A stretch of DNA of 64,000 nt from Acidobacteriota bacterium (GCA_016700075.1 CP065000.1:62001-126000), one strand, 5' to 3'. Positions 33,989 to 43,390 are shown, counted from the first letter of the stretch. Numbers and translations are program-made. Notes: a model not told the origin generated them from the letters alone.

Positions 33989-35266
33989 TTACGTTCCGGT
34001 TTCCCAGCTCGACATATATTCGACCATTTCCGGAGTGAGAGAATCAATGGAAACGCCCATTGCCCTAAGCTTGAGCGATGCGATCTCTTGATCCACTTCT
34101 TCAGGAAGTACATGGACGCCTGCCGGCAAAGTGCCGCGGTTTTTCACGAGATACTCAGCAGAAAGCGCCTGGTTTGCGAATGACATATCCATTACGCTCG
34201 CCGGGTGGCCCTCAGCAGCTGCAAGGTTGATCAGGCGGCCTTCGCCCAACACGATAACGCTCTTGCCCGCATTGGTCACATATTCCTCAACAAAGGGCCG
34301 ACGCATAACAGCAGGCTGCGACATTTCCTTTAGGGCGTCGAGGTTGAGTTCAAGATCAAAATGGCCGCTATTGCAAACGATCGCACCGTCCTTCATCGCT
34401 TCGAAGTGTTCTCTATCAATGACATGGCGGTTTCCGGTTACGGTTACGAAAAAGTCGCCGACTTTGGCAGCTTCTTTCATTGGCATTACACGAAATCCGT
34501 CCATCACGGCCTCGATCGCCTTGATCGGATCGATCTCCGTTACGACCACGTTAGCTCCCAATCCACGGGCACGCATCGCGCAGCCTTTGCCGCACCAGCC
34601 GTAACCGACAACAACGAGCGTTTTGCCTGCCAAAAGAATATTCGTTGCTCGGATAATGCCGTCGAGCGTTGACTGGCCGGTCCCATAGCGATTGTCGAAA
34701 AAGTGCTTTGTTTGGGCGTCGTTTACAGCGATTGAAGGGAAGTTCAACACGCCGGCTTTCACCATCGCCTTAAGGCGGACAATGCCGGTCGTGGTCTCTT
34801 CGGTCGTGCCGATCAGGCCGTTCGTCAGCTCCGGCTTTTCCTTGATCATCGTAGCGACGACATCAGAACCGTCGTCGATGATCATATTGGGATTTGTGTC
34901 GAGAGCCGCCCTGACGTGACGAACATATGTTTCAGTAGATTCGCCTTTGATCGCCATCACCGGGATGCCCCAGTCGGCAACAAGTGAAGCCGCGACGTCG
35001 TCTTGAGTGGAAAGCGGGTTTGACGCGATCAATGTCGCCTCGGCACCGCCGGCCTGCAGAGTCCGGGCCAAGTTTGCCGTTTCAGTAGTAATGTGAGCAC
35101 ACGCGACGAGTTTGACGCCGGTCAACGGCTTTTCAGCCTCGAACCGCTCCCGAATAAGGCGGAGAACCGGCATTTCGCGGTCAGCCCATTCGATGCGTTG
35201 TTTACCTTGCGGAGCGAGGTTGATGTCTTTGATATCGTATTCCATTGATGTTACCGGATTAGCCAT
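33989..35266 (-). CDS. ahcY: Adenosylhomocysteinase (SAH hydrolase)
   Basis: 425 residues. It cleaves S-adenosylhomocysteine to adenosine and homocysteine with bound NAD. Motifs: ACAHITTETANLARTLQAGG, TTGIVRLKAM, VNDAQTKHFFDNRYGTGQST with the substrate-contacting Lys and Asp, the Rossmann GYGWCGKGCAMRARGLGA, and AAAEGHPASVMDMSFANQAL. It lacks the insert of about 40 residues found in many eukaryotic and proteobacterial enzymes, so it is the shorter archaeal/Thermotoga-like type. ATG at 35266 has AAGGGAG about 9 bases upstream and overlaps the metK stop by 8 bases. With metK it forms a SAM-cycle operon. Confidence 0.96.
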   Translation of the reverse strand: MANPVTSMEYDIKDINLAPQGKQRIEWADREMPVLRLIRERFEAEKPLTGVKLVACAHITTETANLARTLQAGGAEATLIASNPLSTQDDVAASLVADWGIPVMAIKGESTETYVRHVRAALDTNPNMIIDDGSDVVATMIKEKPELTNGLIGTTEETTTGIVRLKAMVKAGVLNFPSIAVNDAQTKHFFDNRYGTGQSTLDGIIRATNILLAGKTLVVVGYGWCGKGCAMRARGLGANVVVTEIDPIKAIEAVMDGFRVMPMKEAAKVGDFFVTVTGNRHVIDREHFEAMKDGAIVCNSGHFDLELNLDALKEMSQPAVMRRPFVEEYVTNAGKSVIVLGEGRLINLAAAEGHPASVMDMSFANQALSAEYLVKNRGTLPAGVHVLPEEVDQEIASLKLRAMGVSIDSLTPEMVEYMSSWETGT

Positions 35267-36428
35267 TGGTTCCAACTCCCTTATGTTCCATTGCTGCCGA
35301 CCTCAGAGCCTCAGCTTTGTCGGTCCTTTCCCATGAAAACTCGTCGTTAGCACGCCCAAAGTGACCGAAACGAGCGGTCTGCTTAAAGATCGGACGGCGA
35401 AGATCGAGTGTTTCAATGATCGCCTTGGGTGTAAGCGTAAAATTTTCTCTGACAATATCCGCGATCCTCTCATCGTCGATCACGCCGGAGCCGTGCGTAT
35501 CAATAAGAACCGAGACAGGTTCGGCAACGCCGATCGCATAGGCGAGCTGCAATGTGCACTTGTCTGCAAGTCCTGCAGCGACAACATTCTTGGCGATGTA
35601 GCGAGCCATGTAGGCCGCAGATCTGTCTACCTTCGTCGCATCCTTGCCGGAAAAAGCGCCGCCGCCGTGCGGAGCATAGCCGCCATAGGTGTCGACAATG
35701 ATCTTTCGCCCTGTCAATCCGGCATCGCCCATGGGGCCGCCGATAACGAATTTTCCTGTCGGATTAATGTGGTACTTCGTATTGTCGTCCAAAAGCTCAC
35801 CTGGAATGACGGGCTTGATCACATGTTCCATTACATCGGCTCGGATATCTTCAATGTCGAGATCTGCGGTCTGCGTCGAGATCACAACGGCCTCTACCCG
35901 GAACGGTTTGCCGTCACGGTATTCGATAGAGACCTGAGATTTGCCGTCGGGCCGCAAGTAGGGAATTGTACCGTCGCGACGCACCTGCGAAAGCCTGCGG
36001 GTCAGGTTGTGAGCCATCTGTATAGGCATAGGCATGAGCTCAGGCGTTTCATTACAGGCAAAACCGAACATCAGCCCCTGGTCGCCCGCTCCTCCGGTGT
36101 CAACGCCCTGCGCAATGTCAGGTGATTGGGTGCCGATTGCGTCAATGACGCTGCAGGTGTTCGAATCATATCCAAACTCAGCGTCGTTATAGCCGATCTC
36201 ATGGATAGTGTCTCGAATGATCTGTTTGTAATTGACGTTCGCGGTGGTCGTGATCTCACCGGCAATTACCGCAAGTCCGGTGGTCACCATGGTCTCGCAC
36301 GCGACACGAGCCATAGGGTCTTGTTCGAGGATCGCATCGAGAATTGCGTCAGATACGTTGTCAGCGATCTTGTCGGGGTGGCCTTCCGTTACCGATTCGG
36401 AAGTGAATAGAAAATTACCGTTGCTCAA
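35259..36428 (-). CDS. metK: S-adenosylmethionine synthetase
   Basis: 389 residues. It makes SAM from methionine and ATP. Signatures: TSESVTEGHPDKIADNVSDA at the N-terminus, the hexapeptide GAGDQG, and the P-loop-like GGGAFSGKDATKVDRSAAY. It starts with TTG, and AGGAG lies 10 bases upstream. A consensus-quality promoter (36491-36519) precedes it, with a leader of about 55 bases. I looked for a SAM riboswitch in this leader and found no convincing SAM-I or SAM-II core. ahcY follows with an 8-base overlap. Confidence 0.97.
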   Translation of the reverse strand: MSNGNFLFTSESVTEGHPDKIADNVSDAILDAILEQDPMARVACETMVTTGLAVIAGEITTTANVNYKQIIRDTIHEIGYNDAEFGYDSNTCSVIDAIGTQSPDIAQGVDTGGAGDQGLMFGFACNETPELMPMPIQMAHNLTRRLSQVRRDGTIPYLRPDGKSQVSIEYRDGKPFRVEAVVISTQTADLDIEDIRADVMEHVIKPVIPGELLDDNTKYHINPTGKFVIGGPMGDAGLTGRKIIVDTYGGYAPHGGGAFSGKDATKVDRSAAYMARYIAKNVVAAGLADKCTLQLAYAIGVAEPVSVLIDTHGSGVIDDERIADIVRENFTLTPKAIIETLDLRRPIFKQTARFGHFGRANDEFSWERTDKAEALRSAAMEHKGVGTNG

Positions 36429-36490
36429 AGTTATATTACTCCTGCCTAGATTTTAAAAGTTTGCTGATTGCGAAATATAGCAAAACTCCA

Positions 36491-36519
36491 ATTGTAGCTA
36501 ATAAGGGAATATGTGTCAA
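36491..36519 (-). promoter_or_regulatory. Predicted strong promoter of metK-ahcY
   Basis: On the minus strand TTGACA (36514-36519), a 17-base spacer and TACAAT (36491-36496) match the sigma70 consensus in 11 of 12 positions. Confidence 0.8.
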
Positions 36520-36602
36520 AAACACAAAAGGCCGGACACCGCGGGCTGCAAGGGTGTGATCTCATCAAACATTCTGCGTCTGATAATCGAGATTATGTAC
36601 TT

Positions 36603-37085
36603 TCAGCCGATCAGCTCGGGCCATTCTTCCACCGGCGGCTCGTCGTCCGTCGGAGTGGGCCCCGGCTGGTTTTCGGCTGCCGACTTGTCCAGAACGTCCT
36701 GGTCTACAAATATTGGGCAATCAAGCCTCAGGGCAAGAGCGATCGCATCTGACGGACGTGCGTCGAGTGAGACCTCGTTGCTATGCACATCTATCAGTTC
36801 AACGCGTGCGTAGAAGGTATTCTCGGCAAGGTCCGTTACGATGACCCTCTGAGCTTCAAGGCCGCATTGAATGATCAGGTTTCGCAGCAGATCGTGAGTC
36901 ATCGGCCGCTGAGGAAGGACCTTTTCGATCTCAAGAGCGATGGCGTTGGCTTCAAATGCCCCAACCCATATCGGAAGGACAGCTTCCGACTCGACGCCTT
37001 TCAGCACTACGATCGGAGAATTGGTGTTCGGATCCATTATCAAAGCTCCGATCTTTACTTCGATCAGATTACGATCTTCAGGCAT
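36603..37085 (-). CDS. DUF151 bifunctional nuclease family protein
   Basis: 160 residues. The BFN/DUF151 pattern is present: SPIVVLKGVESEAVLPIWVG, then EANAIALEIE, RPMTHDLL and DARPSDAIALALRLDCPIFV. Family members include a plant nuclease acting on DNA and RNA and many bacterial proteins of unclear role. The C-terminus is a Pro/Glu-rich tail. The ATG overlaps the miaB stop by one base (TGATG), a coupling that suggests a link with RNA metabolism. Confidence 0.9.
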   Translation of the reverse strand: MPEDRNLIEVKIGALIMDPNTNSPIVVLKGVESEAVLPIWVGAFEANAIALEIEKVLPQRPMTHDLLRNLIIQCGLEAQRVIVTDLAENTFYARVELIDVHSNEVSLDARPSDAIALALRLDCPIFVDQDVLDKSAAENQPGPTPTDDEPPVEEWPELIG

Positions 37086-38410
37086 CAGGCCACCTCTCCA
37101 TAGAGCGAATTTGACTTAACTTCGGTGATGCGGACATTCACGACCTCGCCAAGGGGCTCGTCCTTCGAAACAAAATTGACTACTTTATGGCACGTAGAGT
37201 GGCCCACATAACCGTTTTCTGTGCGAACGGAGCGGCCTTCGACGAGTACCTTAAGCACCTGCTTAAGATATCTTTGATGTATACGTTGCTCGATCTTCTT
37301 TTGCGTCTCCTGAAGTTTGAGAAATCGCAATGTCTTGTCAGCAGGCGTGACATCGTCTTCCATTTCGAAAGCCGGTGTCCCGGGCCGAGGCGAATATTTG
37401 AAAATATATGCGCTGTCATACTCACAATATTCGAACAGCTTCACGGTATCTTCGAAATCCTCTTCCGTCTCGCCCGGAAATCCAATAATAATGTCGGTCG
37501 TAAGAGCGATATTTCGGTGGGATCTCTTTATGCGATCGATCTTTTCCTTATACTTGGCGATCGTATGTCCGCGTTTCATTCTCTCCAAAATGCGATCACT
37601 GCCTGATTGAACCGGCAGGTGCACCCAATTGCAAAGATTTTTATTTTCTTCGATCGCATCCACGATCTCGTCCCGAAAATCTCTCGGGAACGAGGTCGTA
37701 AACTTGATACGTTCCATACCGGTGGCGGCAACGGCCCTTAAAAGCCTTGTAAATGCTGACTTCCCTTCAAATCCGTCTAGGCCTTCATTTGTGACGGGCC
37801 GATAGCTGTTCACATTTTGTCCAATGAGATGGATCTCTTTTACACCCGAATCCTTTAATTTCTCTACCTGAGCTACGATCTCATTTGCCGGAAGGCTCTT
37901 TTCGCGTCCGCGGGAGAAAGGAACTATACAATACGTGCAGAATTTGTTGCAGCCCTCGATGATGGGAACGAAAGCTACGTAGGGCGAGTGACGGTGCGTA
38001 TCGGCGACGGTCCAGTCATATTCGTCTTCCCTTTCGTTAAGGTCAACTAATCGCCTACGCTGCGTAAATGCTGAATCTACTATGTTTACCACGCGGCCCG
38101 TTGCTCGCGTGCCCATGATAAAATCGACTCCTTCTATCTTATCAAAGAGCGTTTCTCCATCGAGTTGTGCAACGCATCCCGTAATTCCAACCACCGGTTT
38201 CTTGCGGCCCGAATGCCGTATTTCTCCGACACGTGTGTAGAGCTTATGCTCGGCACGCTCACGCACCGAACAAGTATTTAGGATAACTACGTCGGCGTCG
38301 GCCTCATCCGAGGTCATTTGATAGCCATTATTCGACAAACTTGTCGCTATCCTTTCCGAATCGGAAACGTTCATTTGACACCCGAATGTTTCGATATAAA
38401 CTCTCTTCAT
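37085..38410 (-). CDS. miaB: tRNA-2-methylthio-N6-dimethylallyladenosine synthase
   Basis: 441 residues. A radical-SAM methylthiotransferase that adds a 2-methylthio group to i6A37 of tRNA. The N-terminal UPF0004 domain holds three cluster cysteines (ETFGCQMN, NTCSVRE, GITGCVAQ). The radical-SAM motif is CNKFCTYC in IIEGCNKFCTYCIVPFSRGR. A TRAM domain (about 375-440) ends the protein. The start codon abuts the dnaE start codon with no base between them (CATATG). miaB alone versus the related RimO/MtaB is supported by YIETFGCQMN. Confidence 0.95.
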   Translation of the reverse strand: MKRVYIETFGCQMNVSDSERIATSLSNNGYQMTSDEADADVVILNTCSVRERAEHKLYTRVGEIRHSGRKKPVVGITGCVAQLDGETLFDKIEGVDFIMGTRATGRVVNIVDSAFTQRRRLVDLNEREDEYDWTVADTHRHSPYVAFVPIIEGCNKFCTYCIVPFSRGREKSLPANEIVAQVEKLKDSGVKEIHLIGQNVNSYRPVTNEGLDGFEGKSAFTRLLRAVAATGMERIKFTTSFPRDFRDEIVDAIEENKNLCNWVHLPVQSGSDRILERMKRGHTIAKYKEKIDRIKRSHRNIALTTDIIIGFPGETEEDFEDTVKLFEYCEYDSAYIFKYSPRPGTPAFEMEDDVTPADKTLRFLKLQETQKKIEQRIHQRYLKQVLKVLVEGRSVRTENGYVGHSTCHKVVNFVSKDEPLGEVVNVRITEVKSNSLYGEVA

Positions 38411-41400
38411 ATGTCAGACGATACACGCCCCAAAAAAGACCTAAATAAAGACTTTGTTCATCTCCATTTGCACACCGATTATAGCCTTTTGAATAGCGCA
38501 ATCCAACTTAAACCTTTGACGGAACGGCTTAAGGAGACCGGGCAGACCGCATGCGCCATAACAGATTACGGAAATATGTTCGGCGCCGTATCGTTTTTCA
38601 ACGAGATGCGATATGCAGGGCTCAAACCGATAATCGGTTACGAGGCATTCCTGACCACCGGCAGCCGCTTTGACCGCACATCAATGCAGGTGGGCAATGA
38701 AAGGCCCTTTTATAATCTTGTTCTGCTGGCAAAGGATGCGGACGGACTGGACAATTTAATTCGGATCTCGTCAAAAGCCTATACGGAAGGGCTTTTTCAT
38801 CGTCCTCGTGTGGACCTGGATCTATTGGCTGCCAACTCCGGCGGGCTTATCTGCATTTCCTGCTTTTCTGACGGCCCGATAGGCTATTTCTTGGCTCAGG
38901 ATGAAATGGAAGGAGCCACGGGTCTCGCGGCATCGTTAAGCGACATTTTCGGGACAGACGACCTGTTTCTGGAGATTTGTCCTCCGGACGATGCCAGAGA
39001 GTCGGCTCTTGTTACAAAGATCGCGGAATTTGCCGGTTCGAACGGACTTCAACTCGTAGCCTCAAATAACGTTCATTATTTGCGGTCGGAAGACGCCGCG
39101 GCCTATGAGGTCGCAAAATGCATTCGCGAGGGCCGCACACTTTACGGCGATTGGCGAACATTGATAAAAACTTCGAATTACTTAAAGACCACTGACGAAA
39201 TGTGGGCGGAGCTTGGATCTCAATTTCCAATAGCTCTCGAGAATACTGTTAAGATCGCCGACCGCTGCAATGTTGATATCCCGCAGGGCGATGATGTCCG
39301 GCAGCTGCCTGAATTCCCTATTCCCCTTGAACTCGGAGCACTCGATACGAATGGATATTTCGAGAAGGTCCTTTGGGAGTGTTTTGAGGAGCGAAAGAAG
39401 ACGGATTGGGAGCCGATGAAGGAACTCGGAACCCTCAGACACGAACTGTCCGAATATGAGGATCGACTTCGCGAAGAGATCGAGATAATCGAAAGGATGG
39501 GGTTTCCAGGCTATTTCCTGATCGTGTGGGATTTTATCAAGTTCGCACGCGAGCGGAATATCCCGGTCGGACCGGGCCGCGGATCCGCTGCGGGATCATT
39601 GACCGCCTTTTGCATGCGAATTACGGACGTGGACCCGCTTCAATATGATCTTCTTTTCGAACGATTTCTAAACCCTGAGAGGATATCGATGCCGGACATC
39701 GACATTGATTTCTGCATCCGCGGCCGCAGCGAAGTGATCGATCATGTCGTTGAACTATATGGGCGAGAGTCGGTTTGTCAGATCATCACGTTTGCAACGC
39801 TTGCCTCCAAGGCTGTCATTAAGGATGTCGGCAGGGTTCTGGGATTGACGCCTCAGGAAGCGGACAATATTGCAAAGCTAATACCGCCGCCTCGCCGCGG
39901 CAGAAATGTCAGTATCTCAGAAGCAATATCAGAAGTGCCCGAACTGGGGAAATTGATGACTTCCGATATGCGTGCGAAAGAGGTGATAGAGCTTTCGCTG
40001 AAACTTGAGAACGGATCACGGCACACATCCGTACACGCGGCGGGCGTTGTCATCAGCCCTAAGCCCCTGCATGAACTCGTTCCTGTTGCGGTTTCTGATA
40101 AGGATGAACTGACCAGCCAATATCCGATGGGCGACCTGGAAAAGGTCGGCATGCTCAAAATGGATTTCCTCGGGCTGACAACGCTGACGGTGATAAATGA
40201 CTGCCTCACGCTCATCAAAGACAAGCTTGGCGTAGAGATAGACTGGAGCAAGATACCGACGAACGATGAGAAAACGTTGCGGCTGTTCGCGGACGGCCGG
40301 ACGGAAGCGATCTTTCAATTTGAATCGCAGGGCATGCAGGAGATCTGCAGAAAGATGGGCCCCAAAGAACTCGAGGATCTATCAGCTTTAAATGCTCTGT
40401 ATCGTCCCGGCCCGCTGGACGGCGGCATGGTTGAGGATTTTATCTCCCGCTTTAAGGGCTTAAAGCCGGTCGAATACGTTCTTCCTGAAATGGAAGATAT
40501 CCTAGGAAACACTTTTGGTGTACTCGTGTATCAGGAACAGATCATGCAGCTTGCGCAGAAACTTGCAGGCTACTCGCTGGGCGAAGCCGACCTGATGCGT
40601 CGGGCAATGGGAAAGAAAAAAGTTGCCGAAATGAACGCCCATCGCGACAGGTTCATCAAGGGGGCAACGTCGAATGGATTCGATAAGAAGATCGCGGCGG
40701 AGATCTTCGACCTGATGGCGAAATTTGCAGATTACGGATTTAACCGCAGCCATTCGATGGCGTATGCCATATTGGCGTTCAGAACCGCTTATTTGAAGGC
40801 ACATTTCCCTGCTTACTTTTATTCTTCGGTCCTGACGCATGAGGCTCAGGACAGCGAAAAGGTCTACAAATACAGCGCAGAGCTGCGGACCATGGGGCTC
40901 GAGCTTCTGCCTCCCGACATTAACGAAAGCGATGAGATGTTCACGCCCGTTGGCGATACTGTACGCTATGGGCTAACAGCGATCAAAGGTTTGGGTACTT
41001 CGAGTATCCGTCCAATAATCGAGGCCCGTTCCACCGGCAAGTTCAAGTCTTTGATCGATCTTTGTACGCGACTTCAGGCGGGCAACCTGAACAGACGTGC
41101 GTTGGAAAGCTTGGTGTCGGCAGGGGCATTCGATTCACTGAATTCTTCCGGGCAGTCGGTGGCCGCCTGGCGGGCAATGATGTTCTCATCGATCGACGCG
41201 GCTTTGCAGGCCGGAAGCCGCGCATACGAAGACCGTGTTAGAGGACAAGGCGGCTTGTTCGCAGCAGCCGGATCAGTGGCGGACGTGCCGTTCGCTGTTT
41301 CGAACGCCGAACCGTGGAGCATAGCCGAAATGGCTGAGCGGGAAAAGAGCGCATTGGGCTTCTACCTCTCCGCACATCCACTCGATTCTTTCAAAGATGT

Positions 41401-41947
41401 ACTCGCTTCGGCGGGCGTCATCCTAATACGAGAAGGGATAGACAGGGCGTCGAGTAATCCCGTGACGATCGCCGGAAACATCAGCGGCCTCCAGATCCGA
41501 ACCAGCAAACAGGGACGGCGTTTCGCTAATTTTCGCTTGGAGGACCGTTCCGGCACCATCAAATGCGCTGTGCTTGGTGCAAATTTTGAGAAGTTGGCGG
41601 CAAAACTCCCGAACTCGGGTATGTTCGCGGTCGAGGGGCGTATTGAGACCAACGAAGGGCAAGATCCGTCGTTCAAAGTGACGGACTTGCGGGCCATCGA
41701 AGAAATGCTTCTTTCGATGGCAAAAAAGGTGGTGATAACGATCGAACCGGATCAACTGGATGAAGCTTCTGTAGAAAGACTGTTTTCAGCTCTAGAGCGA
41801 CAGCGGGGCCGCTGCAGCGTTGAGCTTGTTATGAACAATGAGGGCGTGACGGTGACGCTTGATTCACGCTCATTGCGTATCTCGCCCAGCATTCAAATGA
41901 AACGCGACGTCGAGGGAATGGGTTTTGCATTGGACATCCTAACGTAG
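38411..41947 (+). CDS. dnaE: DNA polymerase III alpha subunit
   Basis: 1178 residues, DnaE1 length. Order: PHP domain from FVHLHLHTDYSLL (about 17-29); polymerase palm with GPGRGSAAGSLTAFCM and the catalytic PDIDIDF at 428-434 (Asp429, Asp431); fingers; tandem helix-hairpin-helix region near LNRRALESLVSAGAFDSLN; an OB fold about residues 1015-1090 (VTIAGNISGLQIRTSKQGRR); and a C-terminal tau-binding part. A start at 38318 would overlap miaB by 93 bases, so ATG at 38411 is used. Its promoter must lie inside miaB because no intergenic base exists. Confidence 0.96.
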   Translation: MSDDTRPKKDLNKDFVHLHLHTDYSLLNSAIQLKPLTERLKETGQTACAITDYGNMFGAVSFFNEMRYAGLKPIIGYEAFLTTGSRFDRTSMQVGNERPFYNLVLLAKDADGLDNLIRISSKAYTEGLFHRPRVDLDLLAANSGGLICISCFSDGPIGYFLAQDEMEGATGLAASLSDIFGTDDLFLEICPPDDARESALVTKIAEFAGSNGLQLVASNNVHYLRSEDAAAYEVAKCIREGRTLYGDWRTLIKTSNYLKTTDEMWAELGSQFPIALENTVKIADRCNVDIPQGDDVRQLPEFPIPLELGALDTNGYFEKVLWECFEERKKTDWEPMKELGTLRHELSEYEDRLREEIEIIERMGFPGYFLIVWDFIKFARERNIPVGPGRGSAAGSLTAFCMRITDVDPLQYDLLFERFLNPERISMPDIDIDFCIRGRSEVIDHVVELYGRESVCQIITFATLASKAVIKDVGRVLGLTPQEADNIAKLIPPPRRGRNVSISEAISEVPELGKLMTSDMRAKEVIELSLKLENGSRHTSVHAAGVVISPKPLHELVPVAVSDKDELTSQYPMGDLEKVGMLKMDFLGLTTLTVINDCLTLIKDKLGVEIDWSKIPTNDEKTLRLFADGRTEAIFQFESQGMQEICRKMGPKELEDLSALNALYRPGPLDGGMVEDFISRFKGLKPVEYVLPEMEDILGNTFGVLVYQEQIMQLAQKLAGYSLGEADLMRRAMGKKKVAEMNAHRDRFIKGATSNGFDKKIAAEIFDLMAKFADYGFNRSHSMAYAILAFRTAYLKAHFPAYFYSSVLTHEAQDSEKVYKYSAELRTMGLELLPPDINESDEMFTPVGDTVRYGLTAIKGLGTSSIRPIIEARSTGKFKSLIDLCTRLQAGNLNRRALESLVSAGAFDSLNSSGQSVAAWRAMMFSSIDAALQAGSRAYEDRVRGQGGLFAAAGSVADVPFAVSNAEPWSIAEMAEREKSALGFYLSAHPLDSFKDVLASAGVILIREGIDRASSNPVTIAGNISGLQIRTSKQGRRFANFRLEDRSGTIKCAVLGANFEKLAAKLPNSGMFAVEGRIETNEGQDPSFKVTDLRAIEEMLLSMAKKVVITIEPDQLDEASVERLFSALERQRGRCSVELVMNNEGVTVTLDSRSLRISPSIQMKRDVEGMGFALDILT

Positions 41948-41983
41948 CCATCTTGACAGTTTTGATGCGGGCTAGATCGATGA

Positions 41984-42012
41984 TTGCCGAGATCGTAAAC
42001 AAAGCATAGAAT
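41984..42012 (+). promoter_or_regulatory. Predicted promoter of accA
   Basis: TTGCCG (41984-41989), a 17-base spacer and TAGAAT (42007-42012). The ATG starts 6 bases after the -10 box, so the message should be leaderless. Confidence 0.6.
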
Positions 42013-42018
42013 TCAAAT

Positions 42019-42849
42019 ATGAAAGCGACCGCATTCGAAAGAGTTCAGACCGCCAGACATCCCGAAAGACCTTATGCTTTGGACCTGCTGTCCACTGTAT
42101 TTGAGGATTTTGTTGAAGTTCACGGAGACCGCCGATTCGCCGACGATCCCGCGATGTTGTCGGGTTTTGCGAGACTTGGTGACACAGAGGTCTGTGTGGT
42201 TGGACAGCAGAAGGGCCGCGACCTCAACGAAAGACGATTTCGTAATTTCGCAATGCCGAAACCGGAGGGCTATCGCAAGGCCCTGCGGGTGATGCGGCTC
42301 GCTGAAAAATTTGGGCGTCCGATCGTCACCATTATCGATACTCCGGGTGCTTATCCGGGAATCGATGCTGAGGAGCGCGGTCAGGCAGAGGCGATAGCCT
42401 TTAATCTCCGAGAAATGGCCCGGATCAAAGTGCCGATCGTTGTTGTGGTCCTCGGCGAAGGCGGTTCCGGCGGTGCTTTGGCTATCGGGATAGGTGACAG
42501 GGTGCTGATGATGGAAAATGCTGTATATTCCGTGATCTCACCTGAAGGTTGCGCGGCTATTTTGTGGAAGGACGCCGCGATGGCGCCTGACGCCGCCGCG
42601 GGACTCAGACTTACCGCAGCAGAACTGAAAAAGTTCGATATTATTGACAAGATCATCGCGGAACCGGAGCCTTGGACCATGCCTGCAGGCGATGACGACA
42701 GCTCAAAAGAAGCCTTTGATTCGATCGCGTCCACCTTGAGGAAAGCATTGTCTGATGAGATCGATGCCCTTTCTTCGTTGCCGCCAGACAAATTGTTGGC
42801 GGAGCGATATGCGAAATTCAGGAAAATGGGGCAATGGGTTTCGGAATGA
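42019..42849 (+). CDS. accA: Acetyl-CoA carboxylase carboxyltransferase subunit alpha, short N-terminus
   Basis: 276 residues. It pairs with AccD to move the carboxyl group from biotin to acetyl-CoA in fatty-acid synthesis. The core begins at ARHPERPYALDLL and contains GDRRFADDPAML, QKGRDLNERRFRNFAMPKPE, TPGAYPGIDAEERGQAEAIA and GEGGSGGALAIGIGDRVLM with the oxyanion-hole glycines. About 50-60 N-terminal residues of the E. coli protein (319 aa) are missing: an in-frame TAG lies 4 codons upstream and a promoter ends just before the ATG, so the short form is real. accD is not nearby. Confidence 0.92.
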   Translation: MKATAFERVQTARHPERPYALDLLSTVFEDFVEVHGDRRFADDPAMLSGFARLGDTEVCVVGQQKGRDLNERRFRNFAMPKPEGYRKALRVMRLAEKFGRPIVTIIDTPGAYPGIDAEERGQAEAIAFNLREMARIKVPIVVVVLGEGGSGGALAIGIGDRVLMMENAVYSVISPEGCAAILWKDAAMAPDAAAGLRLTAAELKKFDIIDKIIAEPEPWTMPAGDDDSSKEAFDSIASTLRKALSDEIDALSSLPPDKLLAERYAKFRKMGQWVSE

Positions 42850-42855
42850 TGAAAG

Positions 42856-42887
42856 AGGCCCTCGTAGCTTGGAGTGGACGAGGGCCT
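42856..42887. terminator. Hairpin between convergent accA and ssb
   Basis: AGGCCCTCGT and ACGAGGGCCT form a perfect 10-bp stem around 12 bases. No T-run follows on the plus strand; a short CTTTC follows on the minus strand. It is a likely bidirectional transcription end or RNA 3' stabiliser. Confidence 0.6.
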
Positions 42888-42919
42888 GACGGAACTATTA
42901 GAAAATTGTCGATGCTAGC

Positions 42920-43390
42920 CTAAAAGGGAATGTCGTCATCGTCGACGCCGCCCGTCGCCGGTGATCGTCCCTCATTCGTGCTCCCTTCCCTTTCCTGCGG
43001 CGGTCCGCTAAATGAAGGCTCGTTGTCGTGCGACGCCCCGGAATAGTCTGACGCCGCGTCAGATCGTGACCCTATGAACTGCATGTCGGTCGCCTGTACA
43101 TCAAGCGTGTATCTGTTGTTATTATCGCGATCGGTCCACTCTTCTATTCTAAGCCGGCCCTCAATATAAACCGGACTTCCCTTGGAGAGATACTTTGCCG
43201 CATTTTCAGCTTGTTGACGCCAAAGTGTCACCTTGAACCAAGTAGTGAGGTCCTGGAGGTCGCCGGACTTGTCCCGCCGCTTTTCATTGGTGGCCATCGT
43301 AAAACTGCAAACGGCGACACCCTGTGGCGTATACCTCAATTCGGGATCCCGGCCAAGATTTCCGACGATGATTATTTTGTTGAATGACAT
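42920..43390 (-). CDS. ssb: Single-stranded DNA-binding protein
   Basis: 156 residues. The OB fold covers about 1-110, with MSFNKIIIVGNLGRDPELRY, then CSFTMATNEKR and YIEGRLRIEEWTDRD. A Gly/Ser/Pro-rich disordered linker follows, and the protein ends with the acidic partner-binding tip DDDDIPF. AGAGGA lies just before the ATG. It binds single-stranded DNA during replication, repair and recombination. Confidence 0.96.
   Translation of the reverse strand: MSFNKIIIVGNLGRDPELRYTPQGVAVCSFTMATNEKRRDKSGDLQDLTTWFKVTLWRQQAENAAKYLSKGSPVYIEGRLRIEEWTDRDNNNRYTLDVQATDMQFIGSRSDAASDYSGASHDNEPSFSGPPQEREGSTNEGRSPATGGVDDDDIPF

Noticed and set aside
35361..36125. A 254-codon open frame antisense to metK
   Set aside because: metK is fully conserved on the other strand; the antisense frame shows no family motif.
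36429..36602. Possible SAM riboswitch before metK
   Set aside because: The leader after the predicted start point is only about 55 bases with one weak 6-bp hairpin, and the conserved SAM-I or SAM-II core sequences are not seen. The GC-rich hairpin at 36530-36560 lies upstream of the promoter.
38318..38410. Longer N-terminus for dnaE starting inside miaB
   Set aside because: The extra 31 residues have no counterpart in DnaE proteins and would be antisense to conserved miaB codons.
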